Assembly (NCBI RefSeq): GCF_000001735.4
Contig: NC_003076.8
Location: forward strand, 6,882,001 to 6,946,000
Length of the DNA: 64,000 nt
Reading direction: 5' to 3'
Source: Arabidopsis thaliana
Lineage: Eukaryota > Streptophyta > Magnoliopsida > Brassicales > Brassicaceae
Positions 45,064-57,990 of the stretch are shown here, piece by piece. A program made the position numbers and the translations under genes. The notes under the pieces are model-generated. The model was not told the origin of the DNA and did no database searches. It saw only the letters and a list, made by a program, of their open reading frames with translations. Numbering within the stretch: the stretch's first letter is position 1; each line of letters starts with the position of its first letter.

Positions 45064-48000
45064 TTACGATGTACTGCCTTCTTTACGTGTGAGCAAGAAT
45101 CCGAAACCCGAGTTTTCACGGATTAGTTGAGGAGGTTCAATGTCATTTACATCCACTTGTTGCATGGACTTTGATATATCCTCCACCGTGAATGGAATGC
45201 TGCGTTTTGATTGATTTCTCAGGTTAGTTAAGAAATAAGAATGGTACAAAGAGATTGACAACATATCATAATCAGGTTACCTCGAGTCATCGTCCAAAAG
45301 GAAGGAGCTGCTTACGGCATTGTTCGAGTCCTCTGTCATCATAACCCTCATGTTTGCAATAACCTATGTTTTTGGAAAGAACACAATTAGTACCATATCT
45401 ACACAAAAGAAGAACGCTTAGTTATTTACAAGCGAAACATACATCTGAAGAAACACTATGGGTGCCATATTTGTCATCCCAGTACATTGTGCTGATTCTG
45501 TATAGCTGTTGTATACTTAGCACCTGAACCAGAAAAGCAACTTCAATTATCATCTCATGGCAAAATAATTTAACACGAGCTAAACACAGCTTTAACTGAG
45601 TAGAATAGACTAAATACCGGACAGAGTTCTCTTGTAATTTCGTCTAAGGTCTTTTTTGGCTTTTGATGAATAACCTGAACAAAGAGTCAAAACAAGCAAC
45701 GTTCACGTAAGTACAATGTAACGGGAGTGCATAAAAGGAGTGGCATAGTATCGACTAAGAATTTTACCAAGAAGCCAACAGCCTGCCTGATATGCCTCAA
45801 CTCATCCCAAGCTGAGCCAGCATACTGTACGAAAATGAAACAACAATTCCATTTCAAAAGATAAAAAAAATATTCAAATGATTTAGAGGTAAAGCGTGAC
45901 AAAATCTCGGCTTACTTCATCGGTAGCCTCTATACACCACTGCTCTAATTCAGCCAAACCAGCTTTAACGTACTCCCCATTGCTGAATGAGCAACACTCA
46001 CGACGTAGAAGAAGACTGCACAAGTGAATGTCAGGAATCTTTCTGTCAGCCAAGAAAAAAGTGCTTGGACATAAGAAGAAAAAAAAGATTGAGTCCAACT
46101 GAAACATGCCTGTTGAAAAGCTGAACGTTGATGAAGGAGAATATTTGTGTGAATACTTTGCGGACTAAGAAGGGTGGAGCCTGTATCATGTAGACATAGA
46201 TTGTAAACATCATTGCCAAAAGAAGTTAAATTTTTACTTTTGTTCATTCTTAATGGAACTTCAGACTCACATTGTTTGCTTTCATTAAATTCAAGTAACT
46301 GTTTAGGCTTTTTCTGATACTTTGCCAATGTGCAATCAGAGCTTGTTGAGCAACAGCATTTGCTTGTGCTCTTCCTTTCACCAAACTTGCCCTTGATGTC
46401 CTTGGTGCCTATAGCATGTAAACATTCCCTTAAACAAAATCGAAAAAATTAACGAAACTAAAACTAAAAAGTTTCAGCATATCAACTTCCACAAAAGAGA
46501 AACAACAAAGAACTACACGAATTCCCTTCTCAGAAGCAATAAAAGAAAGAATATTCCTGGATGTTTTGGAGGCGTTAGCTAAGAAATGTTTATCCTGAAC
46601 ATTCTGGTTATTAACTTTTAAGCCGTCTAATTATTACCTCTCTTCCCAGAAACTTCTATGAACACCAAGCAACAAAAAAATTACCTGTATACATAAGCCA
46701 AGAAGAGGAGAGATCTCTTTCTTTAGGTTATCTCTGATCATTCCATATATCTTCTCGAGGAATGCAGTAAGCTGCTGCTTGAAAAGTAGTGCGGGGTACT
46801 TTGCTTCAACTTGCCTCAAGTCGTCAAGCTTGGTGAGCCCTTGTCTATTCAGAAAAGAGAGTCCAGCACTTTGAGGAGATCCCCTTAATCCCTATTGAGA
46901 TTGTTAAAGAGGTACACACGATGAATTGATGCTGACATGCGAGGCAGATAAAAAAGTCAGAAAAATGATCTGATTTTTACAGCTTCTTACTTGTGACATC
47001 CTTCCAAAAAGGGATGCTGATGTTGTTCTTCGCCTCTGCGGTGTTAAACTAGCTGCTCCAGTTGCTTTGAGTGTGCGTTGCAGAAGCAATAATAAGGTGG
47101 CCGAATTAGATAACCAATACGCCAAAACCTCATTGTTATCTGGCACCTGGATGAAAGACAAAATTTCCAATTAATATTCAGAAACATATCCCCTTCTGGG
47201 CTTTAGAACATTGAAATAGTACATAAATGCTTCTGAACAATGAAGCAAGAAAGAATCAACTTACTTCAATGGCTGTAGCTATTGTTTGAATGATACGGTC
47301 AAAGACGCTAGTTCTTTCCACTTCAAATGATCTCCAGTGAAGAAGACATTTGTATATGACACATGCAGCAACAGGCTTGTCTCCATTGTATCCAAGATTT
47401 TGTGAAATACACTTGACTAGTAAATCCTGGTTTTCCTGCATGACACGAAGTTTATAACATGTGTTAAGAGAAAAGCAGAGTGAAATAATGCAAGAAATGG
47501 GGTCCCATCATTACAATTAGTACCATAAATTCATATATATGATACCTGTTGCTTTTCATTCAGATGTTTCTGTGGTTTCTCCTCAGACTCTGGTTCCCGT
47601 ACAGCAAGAGTCATGTCCTGTGAAATTTTTAGACGATAAGCAATTGAAGAAACAACAAAGTATCCAAGTCTCCTTTTGAACGTGCAATTTAATCAGAAAA
47701 TGCACTTCCCCTTACCGGTGTAGTCTTTGTTCCTCCATTAAGATAATTTCCATTCTCTGGAGTTCTCTGAACATTGAAAAAAAAAAAAAAACTACATTAA
47801 CAAACAGGCCATCTTGAAATTTTATAAACCACAATGAGGAGAAACAGTGCAGGTTGTAGGCACCGGTAAAAGCATTGTTTTTGATCGTGTGGCCATAGTT
47901 CTGCTGGTTGGCGAAATAGCAAGTGCCTGTTGACGGAGTACTTGAATCTCTGACTCTGAATTCGAAAGCTTCTCTTCTAGTCTGAACAAGAAGCAAAATC

Positions 48001-51000
48001 AACATGTAAAAGTCCGGAACAGAAGAATCACAGTGATAACTTATTCAATCAAGCATCAAATATAACAACGATTAGTAAAAGTTTCTTAGCAGTAGTATCA
48101 AAAGTACATGGCTAAGTTAAAGAAGCATGACAAATTCAATATGGCCTTTTTCTGTTGATTGTACATCAATATATTTTACGAACCTTTGTACTGATTCATG
48201 AAGCTGATCTGCTTTTCTTGTAGCATTTTCAAGCTCTGTCGCCAGCTCGGAATTTCTAGCTTCTGCCTCAGAGAAAGCTTTTCTCAAATTTTCTGCGGCT
48301 TGTCGTTCAGCCTGAAGCGAAGCCTGTAATAAAAGATGTATTAAACCAACCAATCCACTTCACGTTATTAAGAGACTAATGAACATATATCTACTAACTT
48401 TGTTAGTATACATAAAGGATGGTCTAATACGTGAAAACACATACCTTTAGAGCTTCCACCTCTGATGTTAATGAATTGATTTTTTCAGTATCCTCAACCA
48501 ATACGGGAGTCTCCTTAATGACTGGAGGTGCTTCTTCAATAGCTTTCCTTGCAGCCTCCCGCTCTCTAATTACAGCAGCGTTTGCTTCTTCAACTTGCAA
48601 CCGCATTGTCTCTAAAGCCTCCTGTTGTTTTGCGTATTCTTGGGTTTTTGCTTCTTCCAGCTCGGTCTATATTAGCAGGGATTATCAATGACTGTGTAAA
48701 AAAAGCTTGAAATCATGCCAGTGTATGGAAATGAACTTACTCTCTGTCGCTTTTCTAGTTGTAAACGCCATGTTAATTCCTCAACACGCTTTTCAAGTTT
48801 GTCTTTCGCCTCTCTAAGGGCTCCTGTGTCTCGTGCGGCCTGATTCAGTTAATTGTAAAGGTAAGAATCTGATACGTTTCATGTTTAGTGGACTAGTTTT
48901 TTAAAACCAAAAAAAGACCGAACCATCTTAAGTGTCCTCAATTCTTTTCGTGCAACCCTGCTCCTCCAGCCACATTGTGTAGAAAGGGCAGCTTTCTGGA
49001 GTTGCTTGTAGTAAGAATGTGTGAGATGACTTCGAAGACGAGCCTAAAATTAAAAAAAAGGAAGAACCATCAGATTGCTGATGTAAAGAATAAATTATGC
49101 ACATTGACATTTTCTTATTTTCTCAGTTGGGTACAAAAATTGACCCAAAGAGGTTTCTAAGAAATTACCTGGATAATAGTAGCAGCCTTCATTTGCTTTC
49201 TAAACCTGAACTCATTGCGAGCAACCATTCCCCTTAGCGCTGTTTGAACTGTTATTGTTGAATGTCTAATTCTTAAATAAGATTCTCTGGCAATATGTCT
49301 TCTGAAAATCTTCTGAATCTTCACCGCTGCTGCCTGGCGTCGCATTTCCTCATAAAGGTTGCATGCCAATTTGCCTTGCATGCAACAAAAACGTTTGAGA
49401 AGCTCAACTCCAAAAATAATACAATCCACTAATATATTTCACATCTGCATGGAAATATGAAACAACGGACCATAACAAGCCACTAATTTCATGTTTACAC
49501 ACAGAAGCAAGAAAATTCTGAATCCAATATGCTGGACAACTACAACAATAGCAACATAAGAGAAGATCAAAATTTTGCAATAAATTACGGAACAAGATAC
49601 CTCGGCAGTTAGACTGTAACACGATAGCAGCTCCTCGTAGAGCACGGAATTCTTTGCACGCAATAAAAGTACGGCTTTGCCTTTGAATTCTCCTAGCTGC
49701 ATTTCCGAGAACCTCAGCTCTTCTTGCATCCAACTCAGCCATCTGCCCAGCCCTAAGGAATACTTTTGTTTTCCCTAACTGGAAATGGCAGCATGTTGGA
49801 TAAATTAGAAATAGTTCCTAAAACATCAAAGGAACCATTACATAATGCAATTACAAATGGCTTACTTCATAACCCTTTAAGCCTATCTTATCCAGAAGCA
49901 TTTTGCATGCAACTTTGTCATCATAACTGCAAAGAAAATAGAAACCATTAGCTTGTTTCAAAGAAAAAAAAAACTGCAAGAAACAAAATAGATCAGTTGT
50001 CTTTTCAAAACCAAGGCCATTTTTGGATTATACATAACTACGAGCGAAAAAACAGTTGATATCAATTGGGACTTACTTTCCTTCCAGAACTTCTGGAGCA
50101 AGTACACCAAAACGATTGAGAAACTCATAAAACGTCCGCTTTGTAGGATAACCTGCACAGCTGATTCTAATAGCTTCCAGAACACCCTTAACAAAAGAAA
50201 GACAAATAGTAAGCTTGTAAGTTTCATAACCAAACATTTAGGTTGAAGAGCCTCAATTATAATACCACTGAACAGACAAAAATTATACGGAAGGTTCCAA
50301 TTGTACTTACACCACACCGTAATTGTTGAATTACGTTCACATTCTCGAAGATAGCAGGCTTAAGTACATTATTTGGCTTCACACATCTGATATAGTGAGG
50401 TTCTGTTGAACTCAGTGTCTCCATCAAAGATTGAAGTTGAAGCTGAAATTTGACATTGAGAATTTCTTGTTAGATACAGATAAACTCGCTAACATAAAGG
50501 GTGAAAACTTGAAAGCCATAGAATAAAAATAATAATTACAAAGTCAATGTGAATTAAAGAAACAAGTTAATGATGTCTGAAATTCTGAATCAGTGATATG
50601 GCTGCTTTATCATGCACACTCATGACCCAAATGTTAGAGATGAGGCCACTGTATACAGACTATCCATCATTATCTGTCTAAGAGGAAAATCCTAGTTCCT
50701 TAAATATTCATTGTAAAGGAGAATAATAGCATAGCAGTCTAAGGAAGAAAAAAAAGCATACCTTAAAGCGTGACCCGATGGAAGAAAATTTGGTTTTACT
50801 TGATGTTTCTTCTGGTAGGCGAGGAAATAGACCAGCTACAAAAGTATCACTGGAAGCAATCAAAAGATCCTGATGTTCTGCCACCACGTAATCTTTATTC
50901 TTATCAAGGAACAAGTCAGCCTGATATGTTACCTGTTTCAGCAGAAAAGAGAGAATGTTAACAGGAACATATCTAAACTTATCATAAGCATGTGAAAGAT

Positions 51001-54000
51001 GTTATACCTCTCCAGCATAATGCGATATTGCAAAGCTGGTCCGAGATAGCTTTGGTTTGGTGAACCGCTTATAGTTTTTGAACGTTTGATACAGCTTCTG
51101 AGCAAATGTTTCATGTGTCGACTTCGGAAACATACTGCAAAAGAATCGAATATCCATTTCAAGCAAAAGCCTACTTTGAAACCTTGGAGTACTTATTCCA
51201 GGTTATTTAAAAGTCAGCATTTTCATCAGAATCGTAGAATAACTTTAAGCATAAACTGAAACAGTTTCCTCTAAAGAGTCTAGCAGCCTACCATGCCTCA
51301 TCTAGAAGTGCAATGACTCCTCCAGGTTTCTGAAAGAGCAATTCATATACACACATATGTGTCAAGAGATGAAAAAGTTACAATCTTCCACAAAAATTAG
51401 ATAGCAAGACAGTAGGACACCTTCTCAATGAGCTCCAAGACATCCTTGTTATCAACAAATTCTATGTAACTCCAGTTGATCTCTTCTTTAGTATAATCTT
51501 CTTGTTCCATTTTGAAGACGTGCTGTTAAAAAAAAAAGTTGTATGTCAAAGCGAAGTAGGGAGAGGAATATATATTCGAAAGATAGCAGTGTGTAAGAAC
51601 ACAACGGACCTGGTTGAAATGTTGTTGCAGCTTTTCATTGGTAAAATTGATGCAAAACTGCTCAAAGCTGAGAAAAAATACATAGAAATCAGTAGACCTT
51701 TAACAATATTACAGAAGAAGAAATCATTCTGTAAGCCATAAACTTTACCTGTTGATCTTAAAGCTTTCAAACCCATAGATATCAAGAACACCAATAATTG
51801 TCTTAGAATTCGGATCTTGCCCGATGGAATTGTTAATTTTGTCAACAAGCCTGAAAACAAATTATACGGGTTTTAAAAAGTTGCAAAACTTCAAGTGGCA
51901 GATGAACTGAAATATTTCCATAAAGTAATTGAACACATTTCAAAGTGAAACATGCCCTCTATAGAAGAGTGAACTAAGTGAAACCAGAAAACAAATAAAA
52001 CATAAGAACTGGAAAGTCTATAGAGAGAAAGTTTTTTTATACCAATCAAACAAGCGTGAATAGATAGTTTTTGCTAACGCATCCCTGCTACCCGTGGCTG
52101 AATCAGGATCAAGTGTTCTTGTAATAACCTCTTCTGGTGTCACCATTACACGTTTTATCAATGCATCTTCCATTTTCTTTGCATCACACCTTTTGAAAGA
52201 AGTGAGTCCACGATCAAAGATGTAAAAAGGAAACAAAATAGAAATCGAGATTAAACAAGTAAGTTGCACATACCTAAGAAGTTCAGCACATACATCAAGA
52301 TGATATCTTGATTTCTCATCCTTCAAAACTGAGGAGTCAATCTCTTTTCCTTTTGCAAAATTGACATTACCTAGATGAAGGATTGCAGCAACAACTCTAA
52401 ATATTGCATCCTGATAGCAATTATCAGAATGGTCAATAAGATGCTCTACCAGAGAAATCATTTCTTGTTGGAAAAGGAGTAAATGGAAGACTGACCTGTT
52501 CCTCTTCACTGATGCCAACAATATCCATAGCTCGTCGGGTAGCAAGATACTCCTCGGTGTCATCCACTCCATCCAGTTTATAGCACTTCGATTGATTTAG
52601 GTAGTGGAATAACTTAGGATCTCCCAACTTGAACTTTTCTCTTTCCTACAGATTGGGAAAATAAATGAAATCCACAACCACTTAATCATGTGATTTAAAG
52701 CAGAACGCCTAACAATAAGGTATATTGGCATCATTGTGTAGCACCAATACCTCAGGTGGGGCAGCACATAAAAGGTAAAAGCAGTGGTAATTTCTTTCAG
52801 GATCTGATATTTGACACACTCGAGACCTTTCCAACAAATATGTTCGCACAGCTGCTCCAGATATTCTCCCACAGTTGTCAAACTGAAGCTCGACAAACTT
52901 TCCAAATCGACTGCATTTTGATTGAAAATAAAAGTTACAATGAGGATATCTGCCTTGAAGCTTAAAATAACTCTATAGTACAATAATCAATCACGTACAA
53001 AAGTATTACTATTGAGTTGATTACTCTCTAACTTTACCGATAAAAAAGGCCAAGAGATTAGCATAGTTTATATGTGATTAATTTTTCTTATGTACCATCA
53101 GTGCAGTTGATGCCTTGGGGTTTGTTATATAGTTAGAAAACAAAATTGTGACAAGTGGTGACTGAGGAAGCTTTGAGCCAAAAACAACTTTGACTGTGCA
53201 ACTAATGACAACTTTTCAAGAGAAAGATCCAAAGGAAAACCTCTAAGTGAACATACGCATACGTACCTGGAGTTGTTATTCCTGAGAGTTTTAGCGTTGC
53301 CAAAAGCTTCAAGAACTGGATTTGACTGTATACCATCAATAAAACCAAAATAGTGAATCAGGCTAGCATTACAAGCCTCTCTATAAACATATCAATGCAG
53401 TAACTAAAAGTATCTGTGTAAAGGCTTAGACTCTTCTCCATGACAAGCTTCAAAGCCAAGATAAAAGAAACATATTTTTTTGAAGCCTCACCTCCAGAAC
53501 TTGCTGTTCCACTGTCCTTCCTTCAACGCCGGATCGACCACCAAGGTAAGCAAGGTAGCGCATAAGCATCTTTGTTGTCTCAGTCTTACCAGCACCACTT
53601 TCCCCACTTACCAGAATTGAGTTGCTCTTGCCCTCATTTATCATTGCCCTACCCAGAGAAGCAAAAGAGAATAGACTAGCATGAGAAATGTATGAATAAA
53701 GAGTGACTACGAGAATTTCTGCTAGTGGATCATTGATTGGGATTAATAACCTGTAAGCAACTTCTGCAATGGCAAACACATGGGGGCTTAGTTCCCCAAA
53801 GCCTGCTCCTTTGTACTGCTCCATCATATGAGTATCATAGAGATGTGGTAACCTTTGAAACGGATTTACAGCAATCAAGATGTTACCAGTATATGTCTGC
53901 GAACATATTTTAACGGAAATATTTAGGAATGTTTTCTACTGCTTAGGAACTCAGTAAGTGATTTCATAAGTAATCAGTGCAGAAAATGAATAACAACTTA

Positions 54001-55380
54001 CATAAATTTCGTTCAACTCATATCTCATGGCCAAGTTATTCAAAACACCTGGTTCATGTAAATATGAGAGCTTTGTCATGTCATCAACACCCCCAGGGGG
54101 AGCCTCTGTATCCTTTGGAAATACGTTTGCGATATTGGCCACAACCTGAAATTAAATTTGATTGATTGATTGATACATAATCTGGTTTCAATGATTGTAT
54201 AATATAATTATGAAATAGGGATGTCAATGTCATGCAAAACTCATATGTTAGAGGAGTAACACGGTATCCACAGGGAAAGGGGTTAGAGGACTAGTGACAT
54301 TTTGTTCAAAGTTAAACAGACACCCTAAGCAGAAACACCCTATTCATTCCAGTGACATTATTTCTCAAAAGGAAATTTACATGCAAAAGCATGGGAGGAG
54401 GATAGACAACTTACGGTCTTCCCATTTGTGGTATGTGCATGAACTTCTTCGCCATTAATTTTGACAACTTCACCATCAATCCATGCCGCTCCAGGATCTT
54501 CAATCCAAACATGAGAACCAACTATTATATTGACTGGGCCAACCTACAAAAGATACAAATATTGAAGACGTGAGGTACAAAGATTTTAATAACCTCACAC
54601 AAGCTGTTACATAAGTTCCTCTTTCAAATACCAAATATCATCAGTTCAAGCAGTTGAAATAGATGGCACCAGACATACGAACCTAAACCGAAAGTAACTA
54701 ATGTTATAGATTAAAATTTCCCGCAAAACCAGGACAATAACACTGCCTATAATCTAGAGACAACACTCACTTAGAAACACAACAAAGATAGCATAACACT
54801 GCGCATTTCCCTCAGTTTCCTTCATTCTGGAAACTAAATCTTCAGCCTTTATATCAAATAAAACTTAGGTATATAAAAAAAAAATGGTCTCACCTGAAGA
54901 AGTTTCCTGATGAAACATATATATAAAGGGACAGTAATCTAACATAGAAGCTTACATAACCTCGTTACTAATAATAGAAGTAATCCAAAATGGTGAGAGC
55001 CGCTAAGTGAAATGTTAATAGGAAATGATAAGTCCACGAAATGAAATTTAAGATAACTGAAATGGTCCAACTTCAACTTGTTATAGAACTCTTGACCCTT
55101 ACCTTTCAATAACACTGTATAATGTTCCCCAAAATAACAAAATTCAACTTTTCTACTATAGTTGGATTGAGAATCTCTCGTGTTAATGGGAAGACGAACT
55201 AGGGATCGAAAACAAAACGCAAACCTCATACAAAGATATCTCTACTAACGAACACCAAATCGGACAAGTGTTAAAAATGAATCCGTTTAATTGATTTAAA
55301 TCCAACATAAACCCATTTGAGAAAATACAATAAGCAATTGAATAAAACGACGAGGATGATGATATCTATGATTTTACCAT
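45064..55380 (-). CDS. XI-K: Myosin XI-K (class XI unconventional myosin)
   Basis: A complete myosin XI gene of many short exons, first to last: 55380-55378 (ATG only), 54543-54415, 54145-54002, 53896-53751, 53648-53492, 53325-53267 and so on to the stop at 45066-45064 (RKEGSTS). The motor shows GESGAGKT (P-loop, about 53.6 kb), NNNSSRFGKF (switch I) and DIYGFE-containing exons near 51.8 kb. IQ motifs lie at about 49.75-49.1 kb ([22 protein letters not shown]). The coiled coil is at about 48.85-47.9 kb and the DIL cargo domain at about 47.4-45.1 kb. The assembled protein agrees with the ~1531-aa myosin-17/XI-K (At5g20490). It moves along actin and drives organelle and vesicle motility and polarised growth. 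One DIL intron has a GC donor. Its tail has been copied three times at 28.7-39.4 kb. Confidence 0.96.
46016..46109 (-). other. GC-AG intron in the XI-K DIL domain
   Basis: The exon ends CTTTTCAACAG and the intron starts GCATGT; the next exon starts TCTTCTTCTACGTCG after 'ttgtgcag'. Only this reading gives [11 protein letters not shown]. The headless copy uses the same GC donor (intron 35265-35365). Confidence 0.85.
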
Positions 55381-56651
55381 GGCTACTCCTTTTTTTCCAA
55401 TAGATCCTCTCTCTTTTTCCCAGTTAACTCATCCAAGAGAGACCGATTTTGCAGAAAGCTGACTCAGCGAGTCAGGCAACAAGACGAGTCAGATCGGGCA
55501 GATTCTCTCGAGTTGGTGTGTCTGAGAAAAATTCTCCTTGAAGTCAGCTCAAAGCAGACACGGAGAAATCGGGAGATCGGAATTAACGGAGCCAAAATTC
55601 TTTTCAAAAAGCTGAATCTGAATGAATTTTTTAATCTCTCTCAAGAAAGCTGATTGATTGTTGAAGAAGCAGAATGAAAGAAAGCTAGACTTGGCCTTCT
55701 TCTTTCTTTGCAGACGACGTTCTCTAATGGCTTTTTTTTTTGTTTTTCTCTCTCCTCGAGCAACAACAATGTTCTCTTTTGAGCTGTGTGTCTTTCTCTC
55801 TCTAACACTTTTTTTTCTTAATTATTATTTGTGTATTGTTTTCAAACAAAAAAAATGTTGGTGCTTGAGAATTGAGATTGGTCAAGTGGGGTCCAATGAG
55901 GAGAAGGGAGGTGGATCGAGTTGGACATTCACATTCGTGGTCAGCCACCCACAACACTCTTTGAGTCTACACACAGACAACAACAAAGATTGTTTCGTAA
56001 ATAAAAAAAACATTACTACATCTTTTGTTTTTGTCTCTGCCCTTTGAATTGCTCATTTTTACACTTTTATCCCCTTTTTTGTTTTAATTAAGACTAGTAA
56101 ATTATGGCTAATTTGTCTTCGTTAGTGGATTGGTTAGATGTGGAAATATTTTAAAATTCTTACGAGCGTTTCTGTTTTTGAAATTCTCTTTTATAAAAAA
56201 TATAGGATATAACTTGTGAAGAATGTTTACAAATGATTTGACTCATATATTCAAAATTGATGTGACACAAATATTAATTTTAGGTTTTGGGATGATGTAT
56301 GATTTTCTTAGTTTAGCGGAAATCAAATTGAACCCGCAAGATAGTGTTAAGACGTCTAATACCAGCTTTGGTCATGTCATTATCATTATCATCCTTTATA
56401 CTCCAAAAATGTTCTATGTTTTTGAAGCCCAGTAAAAAATAATTGTTTTTGTTAAGTTCACCCAATTTATGTAATAGTGGTTGGGCTGAAACAATAACCT
56501 TGATTTTGGGCTTTAATACGACCCTTATTTAGATGGGCCGGGTTAAACCGTACCCGCCACAACACACCTACACCTACTTTCCACAGTATCGATCCTGCAA
56601 GTCATCGTCTTCAATTGGCATCTGAAGAAGAAGAAGAAGAAGAAAGGAGCC
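55381..56651. other. Divergent promoter region of XI-K and GRXC4
   Basis: The XI-K 5' leader (about 55381-55700, with GA-rich minus-strand sequence) is followed by AT-rich spacer and the GRXC4 promoter/leader. A 129-codon plus-strand frame at 55658-56047 is hydrophobic, low-complexity antisense of the leader and not credible. A GAA run lies at 56623-56644. Confidence 0.5.
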
Positions 56652-57665
56652 ATGACAATGTTTAGATCTATCTCCATGGTAATGCTGCTCGTCGCACTAG
56701 TTACATTCATTTCTATGGTTTCTTCTGCTGCTTCGTCCCCAGAAGCCGACTTTGTTAAGAAGACTATCTCTTCCCATAAGATCGTCATTTTCTCCAAATC
56801 CTACTGCCCGTATGTCTCTTTCTCTGCTCATGTTTAATCACTTTTTATCCGATTCGCAGAAAAATTGGATCTTGGGTGACTTCAATTTGCGATTTTGTTT
56901 TTTAGATCTTAATATCTGAAATATGAGTGAAAACTTGAACCCAATGAACTTGTATTCGTTAGATTTGGATTTTTATGAGACAACTTTGTTATCTCTGTTT
57001 ACAAATGGTGGTTGAAATCAATATGGATTTTCGTTTAAGATATATTCAGGTTCAGTTCTCAGTATTTGTTCTCTTTGCTTTTCCTTTGGCCTTAATTGAG
57101 TTGTGTAGAGAGATCATGTACCTATGTATATGACTCATCTCTACTTTTCCTTTGCTTCCTTGTGGTTTGGTCAACAGCTACTGCAAGAAAGCTAAATCAG
57201 TGTTCAGAGAGCTGGATCAAGTTCCTTATGTTGTCGAGCTTGATGAAAGAGGTGTGTTTTAAGGTTAAAGGGAATCATGTCTTCATCATCCAACAATGTT
57301 TCTTAGCTCTCAGACATTTCTGTCATTTGAAACTTTGTCCGATCACTATGTAGAAGATTCATTTGTGACTAATGGTTGGTAAAAATTTGGTCTTGCAGAA
57401 GATGGTTGGAGCATCCAGACTGCACTTGGAGAGATTGTTGGAAGGCGAACAGTACCGCAAGTCTTCATTAACGGAAAACATCTCGGAGGATCAGATGGTA
57501 TACTTAACACTCCTTTTCCTTCAACAAAACGTCTTTGCTTATGCCAACATTTGCTGATCGATAGATTTATCTTTGTTTCTGGTTATAGATACCGTAGATG
57601 CGTATGAGAGCGGTGAACTCGCCAAGCTTCTTGGTGTTTCCGGGAACAAAGAAGCTGAACTCTAG
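56652..57665 (+). CDS. GRXC4: CPYC-type glutaredoxin GRXC4
   Basis: Four exons: 56652-56809, 57178-57251, 57399-57497 and 57589-57665. They total 135 aa, as known for GRXC4 (At5g20500). The N-terminus ([19 protein letters not shown]) is a hydrophobic signal-like segment, so the protein probably enters the secretory pathway. The active site CPYC is split by intron 1 (CP|YC). The glutathione-binding motifs TVPQVFI and GGSDDT are present. The enzyme uses glutathione to reduce disulfides and protein-glutathione adducts; class I CPYC forms do not usually depend on iron-sulfur clusters. Only the first, start-proximal ATG gives the full signal segment; the next in-frame Met codon follows two codons later. 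Confidence 0.95.
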
Positions 57666-57990
57666 GTTATATATAGTTGGAAGAATTGATAACACTCTCT
57701 GTGATGCTTAGGTGTAAGCAATTCAATTTCCATTTGTATTGTGTTCTGCAGCTTGATCATGACCTTGTGACAGCTTGATCTTGCCTTTTAAACGTATCTT
57801 ATCAAAGACCACATTCTGAGTTATACAAATTGGGTTGAGGAATCAAATCTGGACATGCTACAAATAACTTATCTGAACAACACACAAACTTTAAGTGCAT
57901 TGTACTGTTTGGGGGATAAATAGAGAGTAGCTAAGACTAGTGGAAATAAAACAAAATAGATAGTAGCTAAGATTAGTGGAAATAAAACAT

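Noticed and set aside
55658..56047. A 129-codon plus-strand frame between XI-K and GRXC4
   Set aside because: It overlaps the XI-K leader on the opposite strand, is dominated by Phe/Leu-rich low-complexity sequence and has no recognisable domain.
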